Positions 42,596 through 51,158 of a stretch of 64,000 nucleotides of DNA are shown piece by piece. Position 1 is the first letter of the stretch. Every line of letters begins with the position of its first letter. This DNA is from Paracoccaceae bacterium. Its GTDB lineage: Bacteria > Pseudomonadota > Alphaproteobacteria > Rhodobacterales > Rhodobacteraceae. The stretch spans positions 1-64,000 of the forward strand of contig JANSXZ010000004.1 in assembly GCA_024742705.1 (NCBI GenBank), given 5' to 3'. Both the position numbers and the translations under genes were made by a program. The notes under the pieces are model-generated. The model was not told where the DNA came from. It saw only the letters and a list, made by a program, of their open reading frames with translations, and did not search any database.

Positions 42596-43819
42596 GTGAA
42601 CTACGCCGAGAAGCTGGACCAGGCCATCAACAGGTTGCACGAAGAAGGACGTTACCGGACCTTTATCGACATCGAACGGACCAATGGCCAGTTTCCGCAC
42701 GCGGTCTGGACCCGCCCCGACGGCACCTCGCAGCCGGTCACGGTATGGTGCGGCAACGACTATCTCGGGATGGGGCAGAACCCGGTGGTTCTGGACGCCA
42801 TGCACGAGGCCCTGAACGCGACCGGCGCGGGATCGGGCGGCACGCGCAACATCTCGGGCACCACCGTCTATCACAAGCGGCTCGAGGCCGAACTGGCCGA
42901 TCTGCACGGCAAGGAATCGGCGCTGCTGTTCACCTCGGCCTACATTGCCAACGATGCCACGCTGTCGACCCTGCCGAAGCTGTTTCCGGGCCTGATCATC
43001 TATTCCGACGCGCTGAACCATGCGTCGATGATCGAAGGCGTGCGCCGCAACGGCGGGGCCAAACGGATCTTTCGCCACAACGACGTGGCGCATCTGCGCG
43101 AGTTGCTGGCGGCCGACGACCCCGCCGCGCCCAAGCTGATCGCCTTCGAATCGATCTATTCGATGGATGGCGATTTCGGGCCGATCGAGGCAATCTGCGA
43201 TCTGGCCGATGAATTCGGCGCGCTCACCTATATCGACGAAGTGCACGCCGTTGGCATGTATGGCCCGCGCGGCGCCGGCGTGGCCGAACGCGACCGGCTG
43301 ATGCATCGTCTCGACATCATCAACGGCACGCTGGCCAAGGCCTATGGCGTAATGGGCGGATACATTGCCGCTTCGGCCAAGATGTGCGACGCGATCCGCT
43401 CGTATGCGCCCGGCTTCATCTTCACCACCTCGCTGCCGCCTGCGGTGGCGGCGGGCGCGGCTGCATCGGTCGCGCACCTCAAGCGCGCGCCCGAACTGCG
43501 CGCCGCGCATCAGACCCAGGCATCAATCCTGAAGCTGCGGCTGAAGGGGCTGGGCCTGCCGATCATAGACCACGGCAGCCACATCGTGCCGGTGATCGTC
43601 GGCAATCCGGTGCACACCAAACAGCTCAGCGACATGCTGCTGATGGATCATGGCATCTATGTACAGCCGATCAATTTTCCCACCGTGCCGCGCGGCACCG
43701 AGCGGCTGCGCTTTACCCCGTCGCCGGTTCACGGACCGCGCGAAATGGATGCTCTGGTCCGCGCGATGGATCAATTGTGGAGCCATTGTGCGCTTAACCG
43801 CTCAGAATTAACCGCGTAA
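42596..43819 (+). CDS. hemA: 5-Aminolevulinate synthase
   Basis: HemA condenses glycine and succinyl-CoA to 5-aminolevulinate, the first step of the C4 tetrapyrrole pathway of Alphaproteobacteria. I start at GTG 42596: GGAGA lies 5 nt before it, the product is then 407 aa, and the PLP Lys in [13 protein letters not shown] becomes Lys248, as in Rhodobacter HemA. The ATG at 42584 overlaps that SD. Other family parts are [28 protein letters not shown] and [17 protein letters not shown]. The FNR box upstream points to oxygen control of heme and possibly bacteriochlorophyll supply. Confidence 0.97.
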   Translation: MNYAEKLDQAINRLHEEGRYRTFIDIERTNGQFPHAVWTRPDGTSQPVTVWCGNDYLGMGQNPVVLDAMHEALNATGAGSGGTRNISGTTVYHKRLEAELADLHGKESALLFTSAYIANDATLSTLPKLFPGLIIYSDALNHASMIEGVRRNGGAKRIFRHNDVAHLRELLAADDPAAPKLIAFESIYSMDGDFGPIEAICDLADEFGALTYIDEVHAVGMYGPRGAGVAERDRLMHRLDIINGTLAKAYGVMGGYIAASAKMCDAIRSYAPGFIFTTSLPPAVAAGAAASVAHLKRAPELRAAHQTQASILKLRLKGLGLPIIDHGSHIVPVIVGNPVHTKQLSDMLLMDHGIYVQPINFPTVPRGTERLRFTPSPVHGPREMDALVRAMDQLWSHCALNRSELTA

Positions 43820-43933
43820 TACTCTTCCTATGTGCACCCGGAAGTGAATGTGGTAATTCTTCCTTAACCAGCGGCGGGTTCGAATCAAGGGGCTGATCGG
43901 CCGGCCGGGGAAAGTTGGGGCAGGGCGGCAGGC

Positions 43934-45151
43934 ATGATTGGGCGCAGACATCAGCGCGATCCGGAAGAACAGGCCGTCGAGCTGAAAAGCTTTGACGACT
44001 ATGATTTGCGTCTTGGCGACGTCATGCGCGGCGAACGCGCGACAATGGGCAAGTCCCTTCTGGATGTTCAGCGCGAACTGCGCATCAAGGCCGCGTATAT
44101 CGCCGCGATTGAAAACGCCGATCCATCCGCCTTCGACACCCCCGGCTTCATCGCCGGATACGTCCGGTCCTATGCCCGCTATCTGGGCATGAACCCCGAT
44201 GAGGCGTTCGATACGTTCTGCGCCGAAAGCGGGTTTTCCGTTGCACATGGCATGTCGGCCGAGGCATCGGGCGTCAGAAATACCCCGTTTCGCGAAAAAC
44301 GCCGTGCGCCGCCGGTAGATCCGAACCCCTTCGGCGGCGGTGGCCTTGCCTTTCGCCCGCCGGACGAGGGGTTTTTTGCCCAGATCGAACCGCGCGCCAT
44401 CGGCTCATCGCTGGTGCTGGTGCTGCTGATCGGTGCGCTTGGCTTTGGCGGTTGGTCGGTTCTCAAACAGGTTCAGCAGGTCACGGTTGCGCCCGTCGAT
44501 CAGACACCCATCGTGCTGTCGGATATCGATCCGCTGGCCGGTGCCGTGGCGCGATCCAAACCCGACGACCCCGCCCAGGCGGCAGGCGCCGTGCGCTTTG
44601 CCGCCCCCACGGCGGAATCACTCGACCGTCTGTACCGTCCGCAGGCTCTCGACGTGCCGGTGCTGGTGGCGCGCGACGCGCCGATCGCAACACTCGATCC
44701 CCGCGCGGTCGGCGCGCTGCAATCGCCCGAACCGCCCCGGATCGAGGTCACGTCGGCACCCGCGCCGCTGCCGGGCCAGTCGGTGCCCCGCGTGGTCGAG
44801 GAAGCCGCCCCGCAATTGCGTCTCGTCGCGGTGCGTCCGGCATGGATCCGCGTGCGTGCCGCCGATGGCTCGACCGTGTTCGAAGCGACGCTGCAACCGG
44901 GCGATGTCTATGAGGTGCCACAGACCGAAGTGCCGCCAACCCTGCGCGTCGGCGATGCCGGGGCCGTCTATTTCCAACTCAACGGTGAACACTACGGCCC
45001 TGTGGGCACCCGTGGCGCCGTGGTTTCGAACGTGGCGCTTGCCATGGACACGGTCGGCGAAACCTACACCGTGGCCGATCTTGAGGATGACCGCGATCTC
45101 GCGCGCGTCGTCGCCGAGGCAAATACCGGACAGCCACCCGCAGGCAATTGA
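43934..45151 (+). CDS. rodZ: RodZ-like cell-shape protein (HTH_25, TM, DUF4115)
   Basis: RodZ links MreB filaments to the membrane elongation machinery. The 405-aa product has an N-terminal HTH_25 domain (about 27-105: MGKSLLDVQRELRIKAAYIA and GFIAGYVRSYARYLGMNPDE). A linker precedes one TM helix (about 157-176, GSSLVLVLLIGALGFGGWSV). A long Pro/Ala-rich periplasmic linker leads to a C-terminal DUF4115 beta domain (about 298-375: PAWIRVRAADGSTVFEATLQ). It is 75 bp upstream of ispG, the same order as in Gammaproteobacteria (rodZ-ispG). Confidence 0.88.
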   Translation: MIGRRHQRDPEEQAVELKSFDDYDLRLGDVMRGERATMGKSLLDVQRELRIKAAYIAAIENADPSAFDTPGFIAGYVRSYARYLGMNPDEAFDTFCAESGFSVAHGMSAEASGVRNTPFREKRRAPPVDPNPFGGGGLAFRPPDEGFFAQIEPRAIGSSLVLVLLIGALGFGGWSVLKQVQQVTVAPVDQTPIVLSDIDPLAGAVARSKPDDPAQAAGAVRFAAPTAESLDRLYRPQALDVPVLVARDAPIATLDPRAVGALQSPEPPRIEVTSAPAPLPGQSVPRVVEEAAPQLRLVAVRPAWIRVRAADGSTVFEATLQPGDVYEVPQTEVPPTLRVGDAGAVYFQLNGEHYGPVGTRGAVVSNVALAMDTVGETYTVADLEDDRDLARVVAEANTGQPPAGN

Positions 45152-45226
45152 TCGCAGCCCATTGCGGCAATCCCTCCAAGTGGCTAGGTTTCGCAACATA
45201 CCGACCGTTGCTACAGGATCACTGCC

Positions 45227-46354
45227 ATGTCGCTGAACCATGTGCGCCCGTGGCGCAACATCTACCGCCGCACCTCCCGCCAGATCATGGTCGGCAACGT
45301 GCCCGTCGGCGGCGACGCGCCGATCGCCGTGCAGACCATGACCAACACGCTTACCACGGATGTGGCGGCAACCGTGGCGCAGGTGCAGGCCGCCGCCGAA
45401 GCGGGCGCCGATATCGTCCGCGTGTCGGTGCCGGATCAGGCGTCGTCACGGGCGCTGCGCGAGATCGTCCGCGAAAGCCCGGTGCCCATCGTGGCCGATA
45501 TCCATTTCCATTACAAACGTGGCATCGAAGCGGCCGAAGCCGGCGCCGCCTGTCTGCGGATCAACCCCGGCAACATCGGCGAACCCTCGCGCGTGCGCGA
45601 GGTGATCAAGGCCGCGCGCGACCACGATTGTTCAATCCGTATCGGTGTAAACGCCGGCAGCCTCGAAAAGCATCTGCTTGAAAAATATGGCGAACCTTGC
45701 CCTGATGCGATGGTCGAATCCGGGCTCGAACACATCCGCATCCTGCAAGACAACGACTTCCACGCCTTCAAGATCAGCGTAAAGGCATCCGATGTCTTCA
45801 TGTCCGCCGCCGCCTATCAGCAACTGGCCGAAGCCACCGACGCGCCGATCCACCTGGGCATAACCGAAGCCGGCGGCCTGGTCTCCGGGACCATAAAATC
45901 GGCGATCGGCCTGGGCAACCTGCTGTGGATGGGCATCGGCGACACGATCCGCGTGTCGCTCTCCGCCGACCCGGTCGAAGAGGTCAAGGTCGGTTTCGAA
46001 ATCCTCAAATCGCTGGGCCTGCGTCACCGTGGCGTCAACATCATCTCATGCCCCTCCTGTGCGCGGCAGGGGTTTGACGTGATCCGGACCGTCGAGGCGC
46101 TGGAAAAACGGCTCGAACACATCAAGACGCCGATGTCGCTCAGCATCATTGGCTGCGTCGTCAACGGCCCCGGCGAGGCACTGATGACAGACGTGGGCTT
46201 CACCGGTGGCGGCGCCGGCGCCGGCATGGTCTACCTCGCCGGCAAGCAAAGCCACAAACAGACAAACGAAGGCATGATCGATCACATCGTCGAACAGGTC
46301 GAACGCAAGGCCGCCGAACTCGAGGCAACGGCCGCGCGAGAAGCCGCCGAATGA
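45227..46354 (+). CDS. ispG: 4-Hydroxy-3-methylbut-2-enyl diphosphate synthase (flavodoxin)
   Basis: IspG (GcpE) makes HMBPP in the MEP isoprenoid pathway with a [4Fe-4S] cluster. The 375-aa protein has the TIM-barrel start [32 protein letters not shown] and [10 protein letters not shown], and cluster ligands in [12 protein letters not shown] and [17 protein letters not shown] precedes the ATG. The rodZ-ispG arrangement suggests shared transcription from upstream of rodZ. It ends convergent to the DsbA-like gene. Confidence 0.97.
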   Translation: MSLNHVRPWRNIYRRTSRQIMVGNVPVGGDAPIAVQTMTNTLTTDVAATVAQVQAAAEAGADIVRVSVPDQASSRALREIVRESPVPIVADIHFHYKRGIEAAEAGAACLRINPGNIGEPSRVREVIKAARDHDCSIRIGVNAGSLEKHLLEKYGEPCPDAMVESGLEHIRILQDNDFHAFKISVKASDVFMSAAAYQQLAEATDAPIHLGITEAGGLVSGTIKSAIGLGNLLWMGIGDTIRVSLSADPVEEVKVGFEILKSLGLRHRGVNIISCPSCARQGFDVIRTVEALEKRLEHIKTPMSLSIIGCVVNGPGEALMTDVGFTGGGAGAGMVYLAGKQSHKQTNEGMIDHIVEQVERKAAELEATAAREAAE

Positions 46355-46412
46355 TCGGCCCGGGCGCGCGAAGGGCGCGCCCGACGTTCTCTGGGGTCTT
46401 TTGCGCGCGCTC

Positions 46413-46448
46413 CTTCATCTTGCCGGATAAACTCCCGCCGGAGGCTCC
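46413..46448 (-). repeat. 36-bp dispersed 3'-end repeat, copy D
   Basis: On the minus strand it reads GGAGCCTCCGGCGGGAG, TTTATCC, GGCAAGATGAAG. It starts 42 bp after the stop of the DsbA-like gene, in that gene's orientation, and faces the ispG stop on the other side. Confidence 0.85.
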
Positions 46449-46490
46449 CACCACCACCACGGGCGGACAGGCCGGCCCGGCGCACCGCGC

Positions 46491-47252
46491 TCAACGCGCG
46501 GCGCGCTTTTCCTCAATGATTTCGGCCATCCGGTCATAGGGAAGGAAACCGCGCACCAATTCGTCCTCGAACACGAAGGTCGGCGTGCCGGTGATCCGCA
46601 GGCGTTGGGCCAGCGCCTGGGTTTCGGCGATCTCGCGGCTCACCTCGGGCGCGTCCATCCGAGCCAGGACGGCATCGGCATCCATCCCGATCTCGGATGC
46701 GATCCGGCGCAGCGCCACCGAAGTCGGATCACCTTCCAGCGCCATCAGCGTGTCGTGCACCTGCTTGTAAGCGTCCGAACCAGCCAGTTGCCGTGTCGCG
46801 ATGGCAAACCGCGAGGCCACCGTGGATGCCTCGCCCAGTATCGGAAACTCCTTCATGATCAGCCGGATGTTGCCGTCGGTCTCCAGCAACGCCGCCACCT
46901 CGGGATGCGCGCGCCGGCAGAACCCGCAGCGATAGTCCGAGAATTCAACGATCGTGATGTCGCCATCGGGGTTTCCGCCGACCCATGAAAACCCGTCGTC
47001 GAACAGCGCCGCCGCGTTGTCGGCCACAAGGTTCACGTCGGCGGCGGCCTGTGCCGCCGCGCGCCGATCCTCCAGCGCTTGCACCGCTTCCAGGATCACT
47101 TCCGGGTTCTCCATCAGATAGGCGCGGACCTCGGCGCCAAAGGCGGCCCGCTCGGCGTTTGTCATGGCACCGAGATCCAGCGCCGCCGCCGGCGTTGCGG
47201 CCAGTGCCGCGGCGACAAACAGGGATGCGAAACGCTGTTTGGGGGTCATCAT
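46491..47252 (-). CDS. DsbA-family thiol:disulfide oxidoreductase (periplasmic)
   Basis: The 253-aa periplasmic protein probably oxidises or isomerises disulfides. A signal peptide (RFASLFVAAALAATPAAA, cleavage near AAALD) is followed by a helical N-terminal region of about 70 residues as in Com1/ScsC-type DsbA proteins. The active site YRCGFCRRAHPEV (CGFC) lies near residue 110, and the cis-Pro loop is RITGTPTFVFED near 223. The ATG at 47252 overlaps the M48 protease stop (ATGA), which favours it over the ATG at 47249. Its gene is followed by repeat copy D. Confidence 0.87.
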   Translation of the reverse strand: MMTPKQRFASLFVAAALAATPAAALDLGAMTNAERAAFGAEVRAYLMENPEVILEAVQALEDRRAAAQAAADVNLVADNAAALFDDGFSWVGGNPDGDITIVEFSDYRCGFCRRAHPEVAALLETDGNIRLIMKEFPILGEASTVASRFAIATRQLAGSDAYKQVHDTLMALEGDPTSVALRRIASEIGMDADAVLARMDAPEVSREIAETQALAQRLRITGTPTFVFEDELVRGFLPYDRMAEIIEEKRAAR

Positions 47253-48586
47253 TTTCTCCGTTTCTGATTTTGTTCATGGGCAATCTCGACGTCCTGCGCG
47301 CGCCGCCATCCGACGCTGCCGCGCGGCAGAAGATCCATCGCGCGCCGGGCCTGCACACTGGCGCTGTCCAGCCGTCCCATCAGCGCGTAGCGCTCTGCCG
47401 TAACCACTGCCGCCATGCCCATCTGGCCGGTCTGCGCGTATCCCGAGGCCATGTCGCGCAGCAGGCGCGGATCGCGAAAATCTTCGGCGCGGGCGCGCTC
47501 CAGTGTGCTCAGCGCCGCCGCCGGTTGCCCGGTTGCCAGTTGCGCGCGCCCCAGCCCGCCCAGCACAAGGGGGTCGCGCGGCAAGGCCTGCGCGGCGGCC
47601 GCATAGGTCGCGCGGGCGGCGGCGAATTGCCGGTTCTCCATCAGGATTTGCCCTTTGAGATCCAGCAGGTAGCCGTCGTTGCCGCGCAACCGCAATGCGG
47701 CGTCGATCGCGGCCAGCGCCTTTTTCAGGTTCGACTGGCGGTGCCATGCGATCGCCTCGCGCATCAGCCGGATGTCGGCGTGCCTTTCCTCGGCTGCGCG
47801 GCGCAGGGTCCAGGATGGCGCGCGGGTAAAGGCCGAAAGTTTGCCGCGCACCCGCGCCAACCAATACTCGGCCTCGGGATCGGCGCGCGCGTCGTCGCCA
47901 TAGGCGGCCACGAAGGCTTCGGCGGCGCGGATCCGGTCACGGGTGAGCGGATGCGCGCGCATGTAGGGATCCTGCCGGCTGACCGACAGCGCTTCCTGGC
48001 CGCGAAACAGCCGGTGTACCTGCACCAGCCCCGACAGGCTGACACCGGCGCTGCGCATGAAGCGCGCCGCGCTCTGGTCGGCCGCGGCCTCTTCGGCGCG
48101 GGTATGGGCGAGAAATCCGCGCAGCGCGGATGTGGAACTGCCCAGCGCGATGCCGCTGGCCGCCGCGCCGCCGCTGCCCGCCGCTGCCGCCGCGGCAGCC
48201 AGCGCCAGGCCCAGCCCCGCCGCGGTGCGCGCGTTGCGCATGTTGCCCATGCGCCGCGCGATGTGGCCATTGGCGATATGGGCGGCCTCATGGGCAATCA
48301 CGGCCTGCAACATCGCCGCTGATTGCACCTTCAGGATCAGGCCGCGGTTCAGGAAAATCGTGTTCTGATCCACCACGAAGGCATTCAACGCGCTGTCGTC
48401 GACCACCAGCACCCGCAGGCGCGCCGGGCTCAGACCGGCGGCGCGCAGGATCGGCGCGGCCAGAATGCCCAGCCCGCGTTCGATATCGGCATCGCGCAAC
48501 AGCGTCACCGCCGCGGCGGGCAGGGCGGCGATGATCAGCAAGACGCTGAGGATTGACGCGGGCAACAGGCCCCGGCGATAAGACAT
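47249..48586 (-). CDS. M48-family metallopeptidase with TPR-like C-terminus (BepA-like)
   Basis: The 445-aa product starts at ATG 48586 (MSYRRGLLPASILSVLLIIA, signal peptide). The zinc site HEAAHIANGH (HExxH) lies near residue 108, with the third ligand Glu in RAEEAADQSA-type sequence near 180 (AEEAAADQSAARF). Residues about 280-420 form TPR-like helical repeats (LKKALAAIDAALRLRGNDGY; AAALSTLERARAEDF). This matches BepA/YfgC proteases, which guard outer-membrane protein assembly. Coupling to a DsbA-like gene fits envelope protein quality control. The longer upstream frame is shadow of the aminotransferase gene. Confidence 0.88.
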   Translation of the reverse strand: MSYRRGLLPASILSVLLIIAALPAAAVTLLRDADIERGLGILAAPILRAAGLSPARLRVLVVDDSALNAFVVDQNTIFLNRGLILKVQSAAMLQAVIAHEAAHIANGHIARRMGNMRNARTAAGLGLALAAAAAAAGSGGAAASGIALGSSTSALRGFLAHTRAEEAAADQSAARFMRSAGVSLSGLVQVHRLFRGQEALSVSRQDPYMRAHPLTRDRIRAAEAFVAAYGDDARADPEAEYWLARVRGKLSAFTRAPSWTLRRAAEERHADIRLMREAIAWHRQSNLKKALAAIDAALRLRGNDGYLLDLKGQILMENRQFAAARATYAAAAQALPRDPLVLGGLGRAQLATGQPAAALSTLERARAEDFRDPRLLRDMASGYAQTGQMGMAAVVTAERYALMGRLDSASVQARRAMDLLPRGSVGWRRAQDVEIAHEQNQKRRK

Positions 48587-48608
48587 GACGCGACCATGAG
48601 AGAGCCAG

Positions 48609-49775
48609 ATGCGAAGATCAACCCGCGCCAATGTCGATCCCTTCATTGTGATGGACGTGATGGAATCCGCCCGCCGGGCCGAGGCGGCGGGCCGCAGCGT
48701 GATCCACATGGAGGTTGGCCAGCCCGGCACCGGCGCGCCGCGGGCCGCGCTGGACAGCCTTGCGCGCCAGATGCGCGAGGGGCCGATGGGATACACCGTT
48801 GCCCTGGGCCTGCCCGAACTGCGCGCGCGGATCGCCCGGCTTTATGGTGCGTGGTACGATGTTGATCTGAATCCCGAACGCGTGGTGATCACGCCCGGAT
48901 CGTCGGGCGGTTTCATTCTGGCCTTCACCGCACTCTTTGACAGCGGCGACCGCGTCGGGATCGGCGCGCCGGGCTATCCGTCCTATCGCCAGATCCTGCG
49001 CGCGCTGGGCCTTGTGCCGGTCGATATCGAAACGGCGCCCGAGAATCGCCTGCAACCGGTGGCGGCAGATCTGGCAGGCCGGGATCTTGCCGGGGTCATG
49101 GTGGCATCGCCCGCCAATCCCACCGGCACCATGCTGGGCCGCGACGCGCTGGGCGATCTGATCGCCGCGACAGCGGCGCAGGGCGCGGCCTTCCTCAGCG
49201 ACGAGATCTATCACGGCATCGAATACGAGGCCCGCGCGGTCAGCGCGCTGGAACTGACCGACGATTGCTATGTGATCAATTCGTTTTCCAAGTATTTCAG
49301 CATGACGGGCTGGCGGGTGGGCTGGATGGTCGTGCCCGAAGACCATGTGCGCACCCTTGAACGGATCGCCCAGAACATGTTCATCTGTGCCCCGCACGCC
49401 AGCCAGGTCGCCGCGCTGGCGGCGATGGATTGCGACGATGAACTGCGCGGCAACCTGGCAGTCTACGCGCGCAACCGGGCGCTGATGCTCGAGGGGCTGC
49501 CCGCTGCCGGGTTTGACCGGATCGCACCGCCCGACGGCGCCTTCTATGTCTATGCGGATGTGTCGCATCTGACAGATGACAGCCGCGCCTTTGCCGCCGA
49601 AATCCTGGAGTCGGCTGGTGTGGCGGTCACGCCCGGGCTCGATTTCGACCCCCGGCGCGGGGCCACGACGCTGCGGTTCTCGTATGCCCGGTCCACCGCC
49701 GACATTGCCGAAGGTCTGGAGCGGCTGAAAAGGTTCATGGCTGGGCGCGCGCAGTTTTCAAACCCGGCGCGCTGA
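48609..49775 (+). CDS. PLP-dependent aminotransferase (class I/II fold type I)
   Basis: The 388-aa cytoplasmic enzyme has the AAT-like pattern: GQPGTGAPRAALDSL, YTVALGLPELRARIARLYG, ITPGSSGGFILAFTALFDSG, ASPANPTGTMLGRDAL, LSDEIYHGIEYE (Asp and Tyr at PLP) and the Schiff-base Lys in INSFSKYFSMTGWRVGWMV. FSYARSTADIAEGLERL at the end contains the substrate-carboxylate Arg. The amino acid used cannot be fixed. Start codons of this gene and the divergent M48 gene are only 22 bp apart, so each promoter must overlap the other's coding region or 5' end. Confidence 0.9.
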   Translation: MRRSTRANVDPFIVMDVMESARRAEAAGRSVIHMEVGQPGTGAPRAALDSLARQMREGPMGYTVALGLPELRARIARLYGAWYDVDLNPERVVITPGSSGGFILAFTALFDSGDRVGIGAPGYPSYRQILRALGLVPVDIETAPENRLQPVAADLAGRDLAGVMVASPANPTGTMLGRDALGDLIAATAAQGAAFLSDEIYHGIEYEARAVSALELTDDCYVINSFSKYFSMTGWRVGWMVVPEDHVRTLERIAQNMFICAPHASQVAALAAMDCDDELRGNLAVYARNRALMLEGLPAAGFDRIAPPDGAFYVYADVSHLTDDSRAFAAEILESAGVAVTPGLDFDPRRGATTLRFSYARSTADIAEGLERLKRFMAGRAQFSNPAR

Positions 49776-49839
49776 TATAGCCTGCCGGTCAGGCGGCCTG
49801 GCGATGCGGGCGCGCCGCAGCGATTGGGGGCATGGGGCA

Positions 49840-51063
49840 ATGCGGATGCGGATCGTGGCGCTGGCGGTTTGGCTGATGCTGGGCGTGGCCGGCGCGCAGG
49901 CCCAGGATTTCAGCGCGCTGGCGCGAATCGATCCCGAGACCAGCCGTGCCGAGGATCTGGGCCGCGATGGTGTCGCGCTGACGCTCGGGCTGAGCCAGGG
50001 CGTGCCCTATCGTCTGTTCACCCTGAACGACCCACCGCGCCTGGTGGTCGATTTCCGCGAGGTCGATTGGACGGGGCTGAGCGTGGATGCCTTCCATCGC
50101 ACCGATCGCCTGGTGGTGGTGCGGTTTGGCACCTATCTGCCCGGCTGGTCGCGCCTGGTGGCCCAACTGGCCCAGCCGATGCGCGTGACCGAAGCGGAAA
50201 TGCGCGTTGGTGCCGATGCGGGGCCGGCGAGGCTGCGGCTGGCGCTTGCGCCCATCGACGCCGAAAGCTTTGCCGCCACGGCAGGCGCCCCGCGCGATCC
50301 GAACTGGGATCTGCCGCCGCGTGCGCAGGTTCAGGCGCCGGTTGTCCGTGATCCGCAGGCGGCGCTGGTTGTGGTGCTGGATCCGGGCCACGGCGGCATC
50401 GATCCGGGGGCCCAGCAGGGCGGTGTCGATGAAAAGGATCTGATGCTGACCTTCGCGCGCGAATTGCGCGAGGAACTGCTGCGCAGCGGCGATTATGTGG
50501 TGGTTCTGACCCGCGAGGACGACCGTTTCGTTTCGCTCGAGCGGCGCATCGCACTGGCGCACGAGGCCGGTGCCGATGTGTTCCTTTCGCTGCACGCCGA
50601 CAGCCTTGCCGAGGGCCAGGCCCACGGCGCGACCGTGCACCTGCTGTCCGAACGCGCGTCGGACGTGGCCAGCGAGAAGCTGGCCGAACGCCACGCCCGC
50701 GACGATCTTCTGTCGGGCGTGGATCTGACCGACGCCGACGACGCGATCACCGGCGTGCTTCTGGATCTGGCCCGTCAGGAAACCCGCCCACGCACCCGCG
50801 CGCTGGCCCGCGCGCTGGTCGATGGCATGGCCCAGACCGGCGGCCCGATGAACCGCCGGCCGATCCGTGCCGCAGCGTTTTCGGTGCTCAAGGCGGCCGA
50901 TATCCCATCGGTCCTGATCGAAATCGGCTTCATGTCGTCGCCGCGCGATTTCCGCAACCTGCGCGACGCGCAATGGCGGCGCGGCATGGCCGCGGGTATT
51001 CGTGCGGGATTGCAGAACTGGCAACGCGATGACGCCGCGTTGCGCCCGCTGGTGCGTCAATAA
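49840..51063 (+). CDS. amiC: N-acetylmuramoyl-L-alanine amidase (AmiC-like)
   Basis: This periplasmic amidase splits peptidoglycan during cell separation. The start is placed at ATG 49840, giving a signal peptide (MRMRIVALAVWLMLGVAGAQ, cleavage near AQA-QD). The 407-aa protein has an N-terminal AMIN-like domain (about 25-140; PPRLVVDFREVDWTG) and a C-terminal Amidase_3 domain (about 180-395) with zinc ligands in VVLDPGHGGIDPGA (His), the following Glu in VDEKDLM, and LSLHADSLAEGQAHG (His), and the catalytic Glu in PSVLIEIGFMSSPRD. It is followed by mrcA, and the two act together on the wall. Confidence 0.92.
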   Translation: MRMRIVALAVWLMLGVAGAQAQDFSALARIDPETSRAEDLGRDGVALTLGLSQGVPYRLFTLNDPPRLVVDFREVDWTGLSVDAFHRTDRLVVVRFGTYLPGWSRLVAQLAQPMRVTEAEMRVGADAGPARLRLALAPIDAESFAATAGAPRDPNWDLPPRAQVQAPVVRDPQAALVVVLDPGHGGIDPGAQQGGVDEKDLMLTFARELREELLRSGDYVVVLTREDDRFVSLERRIALAHEAGADVFLSLHADSLAEGQAHGATVHLLSERASDVASEKLAERHARDDLLSGVDLTDADDAITGVLLDLARQETRPRTRALARALVDGMAQTGGPMNRRPIRAAAFSVLKAADIPSVLIEIGFMSSPRDFRNLRDAQWRRGMAAGIRAGLQNWQRDDAALRPLVRQ

Positions 51064-51158
51064 GGCCGGAATTCGCCGATCGCGCGCGGGCATGTGTTTT
51101 GACGCTGGCGCGTGCCCCGCCTATGATAGGGGCCACATGTTCAGAAGGTGCCGCGCTC

